Part shown: positions 44,377 to 47,983 of the stretch, piece after piece
How the letters are laid out: each line of letters begins with the position of its first letter
How positions within the stretch are numbered: the first letter of the stretch is position 1
DNA from: Verrucomicrobia bacterium UBA1727
GTDB lineage: Bacteria > Verrucomicrobiota > Kiritimatiellia > RFP12 > UBA1067
Length of the DNA stretch: 47,983 bases
Assembly: GCA_002315875.1 (NCBI GenBank)
Contig: DCIL01000062.1
Location: 13,011 to 60,993, forward strand
Direction of reading: 5' to 3'
Position numbers and translations under genes: made by a program
The notes under the pieces: generated by a model
The model's input: the letters and a program-made list of their open reading frames with translations, nothing else
Database searches by the model: none
What the model was told of the DNA's origin: nothing

Positions 44377-46368
44377 ATGTTCCTGCCCCTTATTTTTGCC
44401 GCAATCGCCGCGTCCACCAACGCGGTCACCGAACTCGGCTCGATCGTCGTCGAGGCGAGCCGCCAGAGCGTGACGTCGAAAGAGATTCCCTCGCAGGTCA
44501 GCGTCATTACCGAGAAAGACATCACCGAATCGGGAGCGAAATCACTTCCCGATGCGATCGCAAGAGTCAACGGAATCGACGTCTGGCATCTCGGCGCGGG
44601 GAATCCGGCGCTCGCGCAGATCACGATGCGCGGCTACGGTGAGAACGGCTTCGGCCGCGTCCTCGTGACTTCAGACGGCGAGAATCTCGGCAATCCCGAT
44701 ATGTCCGCCGCCAACTACGCACGCATTCCCGTGGGCGGAATCCGAAGAATCGAGGTCCTGCACGGACCGCAGACCGTCCTCTACGGCGACGGTGCGAGCG
44801 CCGGAGTGATCAACATCATCGCTGACGGCAACGACTACGAACGCAAGTCGTACGCCGAGATTCATGGCGGCAGTTACGGAACCTTCGGCGGCGCGGCCGG
44901 CACCCGCGGAGGTTTCGAGGACGCGGGAATTACGTATTTCGCGGATATGGGCTACGACCGGTCGGACGGCTACCGCAGCAATTCGAACTATGAACTGTGG
45001 AACGCGCAGGCCGGCATCCGCCAAAACTTCGCCAACGGCGCCTTTCTGCGACTCTGCACGTTCTTCAGCGATGCGGACTACGACCTGCCCGGGCCCTTGA
45101 GCCGCCGCGACTACGAGGAGCGTCCGCGCGACTCGCTCTACCGCGATCACGGACATCGCACCGCCTACGGCTTCAGCTTCTCCGGCCGCGGCATTCTCAA
45201 CGACGAGAACGACATACGCTTCAACCTGTCCTTCTCGCAGCGGCGCTCTAAGTTCCGCAACGGCGACTTTACCGACATCTACGGGACCGTCAACCACTAC
45301 ACGCGCGATTACGCCAGCGACATCTACTCCGTCCGCTTCGCTCCCGAATACCACAACGAAACGCGACTTCTTGACTTCGCCAACAAGTTCATCTTCGGAC
45401 TCGAAGGAAAGTACGCCCTGCTCAAAGGAGATGCACTCGACAGCTACCGCGACTATGGCCTCGCCTATCCGCAGCACTACGACATCTCGCGAATCACCGG
45501 CGGTCTCTACGCCCAAGACGAATTTTTCATTCTGGACAATGTTTCGCTCCTGATCGGTTCACGTCTCGAACGGAACTGGAACGACAATAATGTCGCGAAA
45601 AGCGGACAGCGGGCGGACAATCTCGCCGCCGGCGAGGCCGCGCTCAACTACCGTCCCGTTGACGATGCGAAGCTCTTTCTGAAATGGTGCCGGTTCTACC
45701 GCAATCCCTTCATCGACGAATACCGCTGGCGCAACGGACAGGAAAGCGAGATCACCAAGCCCGAAACCGGTTGGGACGCAGAACTGGGCGGCGAATGGGA
45801 TGTTACGAAGGAGATCTTCCTCTCAGGCGCTGCCTTCTACTCTGAAACGCTGAACGAAATTCACCTCAACCCCTTCGCGATGTCCAACGAGAATTCGAAG
45901 TGGCTCCACCGTCGCCAAGGCATTGACCTCAAGGCGGGTTGGCGCCGCGAAGGAACGGCGGAAGCGAACGTCGGCTGGACGGGCACCATCGCCGAAAAGG
46001 CGGAAGGAATCTACAAAGGCAACTGGGTGCCGGGCGTTCCGCGGCAAATGCTCAACGCCGAAGCTCGCGTGTGGTTGTGGAATGAATTCGATGTCTCGTT
46101 CGGTTACCGGCTGCTCGGCGCCCGCTTCGCGATTTCCGACACGCCCAACGCGAACGGACGCCTTCCCGCCGCCAGCATCTTCCGTTGCGGCGTGCGGTAT
46201 CGTCCCGAATGCCGCAATCTCAAGGGCTTCACCTTCGCCTTCACCTGCGAAAATCTCTTTGACGAGAAATACTGCGACTATGCCGTCGCCTCGGTGACCT
46301 CAGGAGCGAACGCCTACTATCCCGCGGCCGGTCGCACCTTCATGTTCACCATCCGCTACGAATTCTGA
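44377..46368 (+). CDS. TonB-dependent outer-membrane receptor
   Basis: 663 residues. A short signal peptide (MFLPLIFAAIAASTNA), a TonB-box-like region and plug domain (about 20-150; SQVSVITEKDITESGAKSLPDAIARVNG, ITMRGYGENGFGRVLVTSDG, IEVLHGPQTVLYGDGASAGVINII), then a 22-strand barrel with alternating hydrophobic strands ending in a terminal Phe (FTIRYEF). Such receptors import ligands such as siderophores, cobalamin or oligosaccharides across the outer membrane. I start it at ATG 44377; the open frame extends 513 nt upstream but runs antisense through the regulator. The neighbouring sugar-type regulator and the GH16 gene suggest a glycan ligand. It is the only long + strand gene in the window. 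Confidence 0.93.
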   Translation: MFLPLIFAAIAASTNAVTELGSIVVEASRQSVTSKEIPSQVSVITEKDITESGAKSLPDAIARVNGIDVWHLGAGNPALAQITMRGYGENGFGRVLVTSDGENLGNPDMSAANYARIPVGGIRRIEVLHGPQTVLYGDGASAGVINIIADGNDYERKSYAEIHGGSYGTFGGAAGTRGGFEDAGITYFADMGYDRSDGYRSNSNYELWNAQAGIRQNFANGAFLRLCTFFSDADYDLPGPLSRRDYEERPRDSLYRDHGHRTAYGFSFSGRGILNDENDIRFNLSFSQRRSKFRNGDFTDIYGTVNHYTRDYASDIYSVRFAPEYHNETRLLDFANKFIFGLEGKYALLKGDALDSYRDYGLAYPQHYDISRITGGLYAQDEFFILDNVSLLIGSRLERNWNDNNVAKSGQRADNLAAGEAALNYRPVDDAKLFLKWCRFYRNPFIDEYRWRNGQESEITKPETGWDAELGGEWDVTKEIFLSGAAFYSETLNEIHLNPFAMSNENSKWLHRRQGIDLKAGWRREGTAEANVGWTGTIAEKAEGIYKGNWVPGVPRQMLNAEARVWLWNEFDVSFGYRLLGARFAISDTPNANGRLPAASIFRCGVRYRPECRNLKGFTFAFTCENLFDEKYCDYAVASVTSGANAYYPAAGRTFMFTIRYEF

Positions 46369-47270
46369 CTCCTCAACAAACGCTCCAATCCCGCATCCTT
46401 GTAGTAACGCACGTAATCGATGAGGAACTTCGACGGATAATGCGGCTCCGTCTTCGAATCAAACGGATGGGCGTAGAGCGCGAGGTTCATCAGCAGGTAC
46501 ATCGGCTCACGATAGGGATAGCGCGGCTCGACGGACGATGGATTGCACGACAGCTTGGTGACATGGACGTTCAGAAGTTCGCCATCGATGTAAATGGCCA
46601 TCAGATCCTCCGTCCACGAAATCGACCAGACATGCCACTTCTCGCACCATTGCGGATCCCTGGCCAGAAACCGAGACAACTGATGCGCGCTCGAATTACT
46701 GCGGATTTTTAGTCGCGCGCCCGGTACGTCCGGATTGCCACCCTTGCCCCAGCCCCAACGGTTGTCGGCAAAGATGAAGTTCGCGAGAATGCTATCATTG
46801 TAATACTCGAGGATGTCGACCTCGCCGCAAGCCGGCCAGCTGACCTTATCGATCGACTCGCCCAAGAGCCACAATGCGGGCCACAGGACGCCCTCGGCGA
46901 CGAATTTAGCGCGAATGTCAAGCCGTCCGTACCTGAAGGTCTTCCTATTCTTCGTGATCACGCAGGCCGAGGTATAGTCCGCGTACGATCGGCTGCGCTG
47001 CCAGTCCTTCTTCGGCGCCGCCGGATCGTAGTTCGGGTTCGCCTTACGCTCCCGTTTAGCCTCGATCACCAGCCAACCGTTCGAGCAGTAGGCATTCTCC
47101 GGCTGATACCACTGCAACTCCTCGTTGCGAATGAAACCGACCTCATAGTCCCACTTCGCAGGATCAGGACGCCCATCGACATCGAACTCGTCTCCCCAAT
47201 CCGGAACAGCAGCGGCAAACGCTGATACGCCGACAACGACCGCCGCGGCAGTAAACACAACTCTCTTCAT
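46356..47270 (-). CDS. GH16 beta-glucanase (laminarinase-like), secreted
   Basis: 304 residues. A signal peptide (to about SAFAA, 21) and a GH16 jelly roll: WGDEFDVDGRPDPAKWDYEVG, ELQWYQPENAYCSNGWLVIEAKRE, and the catalytic motif PACGEVDILEYY with Glu150 (nucleophile), Asp152 and Glu155 (acid/base). This ExDxxE form without a bulge residue is the lichenase/carrageenase-like pattern; many laminarinases have ExDxxxE. Substrates of the family include beta-1,3-(1,4)-glucans and marine galactans. The ATG at 47268-47270 has GGAGG five bases upstream, and the longer frame is rejected. It converges on the TonB receptor, and the two coding ends overlap by 13 bp. Confidence 0.92.
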   Translation of the reverse strand: MKRVVFTAAAVVVGVSAFAAAVPDWGDEFDVDGRPDPAKWDYEVGFIRNEELQWYQPENAYCSNGWLVIEAKRERKANPNYDPAAPKKDWQRSRSYADYTSACVITKNRKTFRYGRLDIRAKFVAEGVLWPALWLLGESIDKVSWPACGEVDILEYYNDSILANFIFADNRWGWGKGGNPDVPGARLKIRSNSSAHQLSRFLARDPQWCEKWHVWSISWTEDLMAIYIDGELLNVHVTKLSCNPSSVEPRYPYREPMYLLMNLALYAHPFDSKTEPHYPSKFLIDYVRYYKDAGLERLLRSQNS

Positions 47271-47300
47271 ACTAACCTCCTTCAATTTCAACTCTCGCCT

Positions 47301-47599
47301 TCAACTATCTCCCCTGTTCAGCTCGCCGTAGATCTTCGCTATGCGCCGCATTCCCTTCTTGTGGATATAATCAATGATGTCCATCAGTTCGAAGTCGGGA
47401 ATCGACTTCTCGAAGTCCGCGTGCTGCCGCGTTGAGCAATACTGCTCCTGCCAGACGTTCGGCGTCAAAGTTGATGTAGCAGAGTTCCTCTACCGAATGC
47501 CCCGCAGACAGCAACTGTCGCGCGCTCATGCAATTCCACGGTTGCAAGAAACTGCTGATATTCAACGATAACTCTCTTAAACGTTTCCTGAGAAATCAT
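47301..47599 (-). pseudogene. Decayed AAA ATPase of the DUF4143-type family
   Basis: The pieces of one gene lie in three reading frames. It opens at ATG 47597-47599 with an N-terminus of the usual kind (MISQETFKRVIVEYQQFLAT, then VELHERA). It then continues in a second frame as RQLLSAGHSVEELCYINFD and ends in a third as KSIPDFELMDIIDYIHKKG up to a TGA at 47301. These are the start, the post-Walker-A strand and the C-terminus of a large family of AAA proteins with a C-terminal DUF4143, which is from memory of the family. The Walker A region and most of the middle are gone. It still has a promoter and an AAGGG-type ribosome site. It is certainly not a functional ATPase. Confidence 0.7.
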
Positions 47600-47631
47600 T
47601 CCCGTACCCTTATTTACTGTTGGCAAACAAA

Positions 47632-47660
47632 ATTATACCATTATATTCATCACCAGTAAA
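47632..47660 (-). promoter_or_regulatory. Promoter in front of the decayed ATPase
   Basis: Minus strand: -35 TTTACT (47655-47660), 17-bp spacer, -10 TATAAT (47632-47637) with an ATGG extension. It overlaps the end of the kinase stub. The predicted leader is about 26 nt and carries a ribosome site, so the promoter appears intact although the gene is not. Confidence 0.6.
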
Positions 47661-47739
47661 TAGGCCAGCCGTCGAATCTGCCTTGATGCCTAATCTCGTA
47701 CACAGTTCCCATTCCGCCCTGACCGAGCAACCGAATCAC
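47650..47739 (-). pseudogene. Stub of a Ser/Thr protein kinase (glycine-rich loop only)
   Basis: From a GTG at 47737-47739 (overlapping the upstream stop as GTGA) the frame encodes 29 residues that begin IRLLGQGGMGTVYEIRH, the ATP-binding glycine loop of Hanks-type bacterial kinases, and then end within a dozen residues at TGA 47650. The catalytic Lys, the HRD loop and the DFG motif are all missing. It is either the 5' remnant of a deleted kinase or a chance in-frame match; the exact G-x-G-x-x-G pattern favours a remnant. Confidence 0.55.
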
Positions 47740-47983
47740 AGCGGCTCCCATTTGCTGTCGGCGATTTCGCGCGTTTGGTTGATGGGGATGTAGGATAGAG
47801 TTTCCGCATCCTCACATTTCCCGAACGCCCACGTCTGCCGCGTGACGCCGTTCGTGTCCTTGTCGATCCGATGAATGGGCCGCAACGTCTGCGGTCCGAA
47901 GCAGAGGTAGAAAACGCCCTCGTGTTCTTTCATCATATAGACATCAAGTTGTTTTCGCCGAAACCACTGGCTCGACGCCTCAA
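47736..47983 (-). CDS. Unrecognised protein, C-terminal part (cut by window edge)
   Basis: The last 81 codons of a frame open to the right edge. The visible part (for example FRRKQLDVYMMKEHEGVFYL and DTNGVTRQTWAFGKCEDAET) has ordinary composition, no hydrophobic stretch and no motif I recognise. It ends in TGA at 47736, which overlaps the GTG of the kinase stub. It could be a small regulatory or sensor protein formerly co-expressed with a kinase, or part of the same decaying region. An internal ATG pair exists at 47931-47936, but the frame reads on upstream without a stop, so a longer protein is more likely. Confidence 0.45.
   Translation of the reverse strand, partial: EASSQWFRRKQLDVYMMKEHEGVFYLCFGPQTLRPIHRIDKDTNGVTRQTWAFGKCEDAETLSYIPINQTREIADSKWEPL

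Noticed and set aside
1..47983. tRNA, rRNA, IS elements or attachment sites
   Set aside because: I read the gaps on both strands and saw no cloverleaf with a T-loop, no transposase and no flanking repeats. All gaps are short.

Overview
The window reads as a piece of chromosome from a GC-rich, Gram-negative, carbohydrate-degrading anaerobe, most likely of the PVC superphylum and perhaps a Kiritimatiellota/Verrucomicrobiota-type gut bacterium. This is an inference from several features together: LL-diaminopimelate aminotransferase (DapL), an exosortase-associated EpsI, a TonB receptor, a XylR-type LacI/AraC hybrid regulator, and many secreted glycoside-hydrolase-like proteins (GH2 twice, GH53, GH109, GH16, a BNR/GH74-like propeller, an SGNH + beta-helix protein). 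No 16S rRNA or other decisive marker is present. I see no tRNA, rRNA, CRISPR array, IS element or prophage. There is no gene-free stretch longer than 300 bases.

Almost everything up to 43.1 kb is on the minus strand, with stops and starts touching or overlapping (ATGA, TGATG, GTGA, TTGA). Promoter-like sequences divide it into long units, listed here in transcription order. (1) 43.1-38.7 kb: QueG/RdhA-like Fe-S protein, U32-like protein, PncC, sodium:solute symporter; the GH109-like gene has its own promoter. (2) 37.2-21.5 kb: DedA, RuvC, SGNH/beta-helix protein, MurG, two CNNM (DUF21) proteins, a GH2-M14 fusion, a 1408-residue GH2-like protein and a BNR propeller. (3) 21.4-9.1 kb: STAS antagonist, RsbW-like kinase, MATE transporter with a degenerate RsbW-like tail, GH53 galactanase, Alr, MutM, alpha-2-macroglobulin and PBP1C. 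(4) 9.0 kb to the left edge: Dxr, RseP, IspG, O-antigen ligase-like protein, DapL, EpsI, a WecA-CapD fusion and GspE (cut by the edge).

At 43.2-47.3 kb the layout changes. A XylR-type regulator (-) and a TonB receptor (+) diverge from a 63-bp gap, and a GH16 glucanase (-) converges on the receptor with a 13-bp overlap. This looks like a small glycan sensing, uptake and cleavage locus. The last 0.7 kb holds decayed genes: a frameshifted and internally deleted AAA/DUF4143-type ATPase, a 29-residue stub of a Ser/Thr kinase, and the end of an unrecognised gene.

The genes serve envelope construction (Alr, DapL, MurG, PBP1C, alpha-2-macroglobulin, isoprenoid and O-antigen/exopolysaccharide steps) and glycan foraging. 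The points that stand out most are the MATE-RsbW fusion in a partner-switch operon, the GH2-carboxypeptidase fusion, a GH2-like enzyme lacking its acid/base Glu, and a recurring [A/G]TGGTATAAT promoter motif that often sits only 6-10 bases ahead of the start codon, implying leaderless transcripts.
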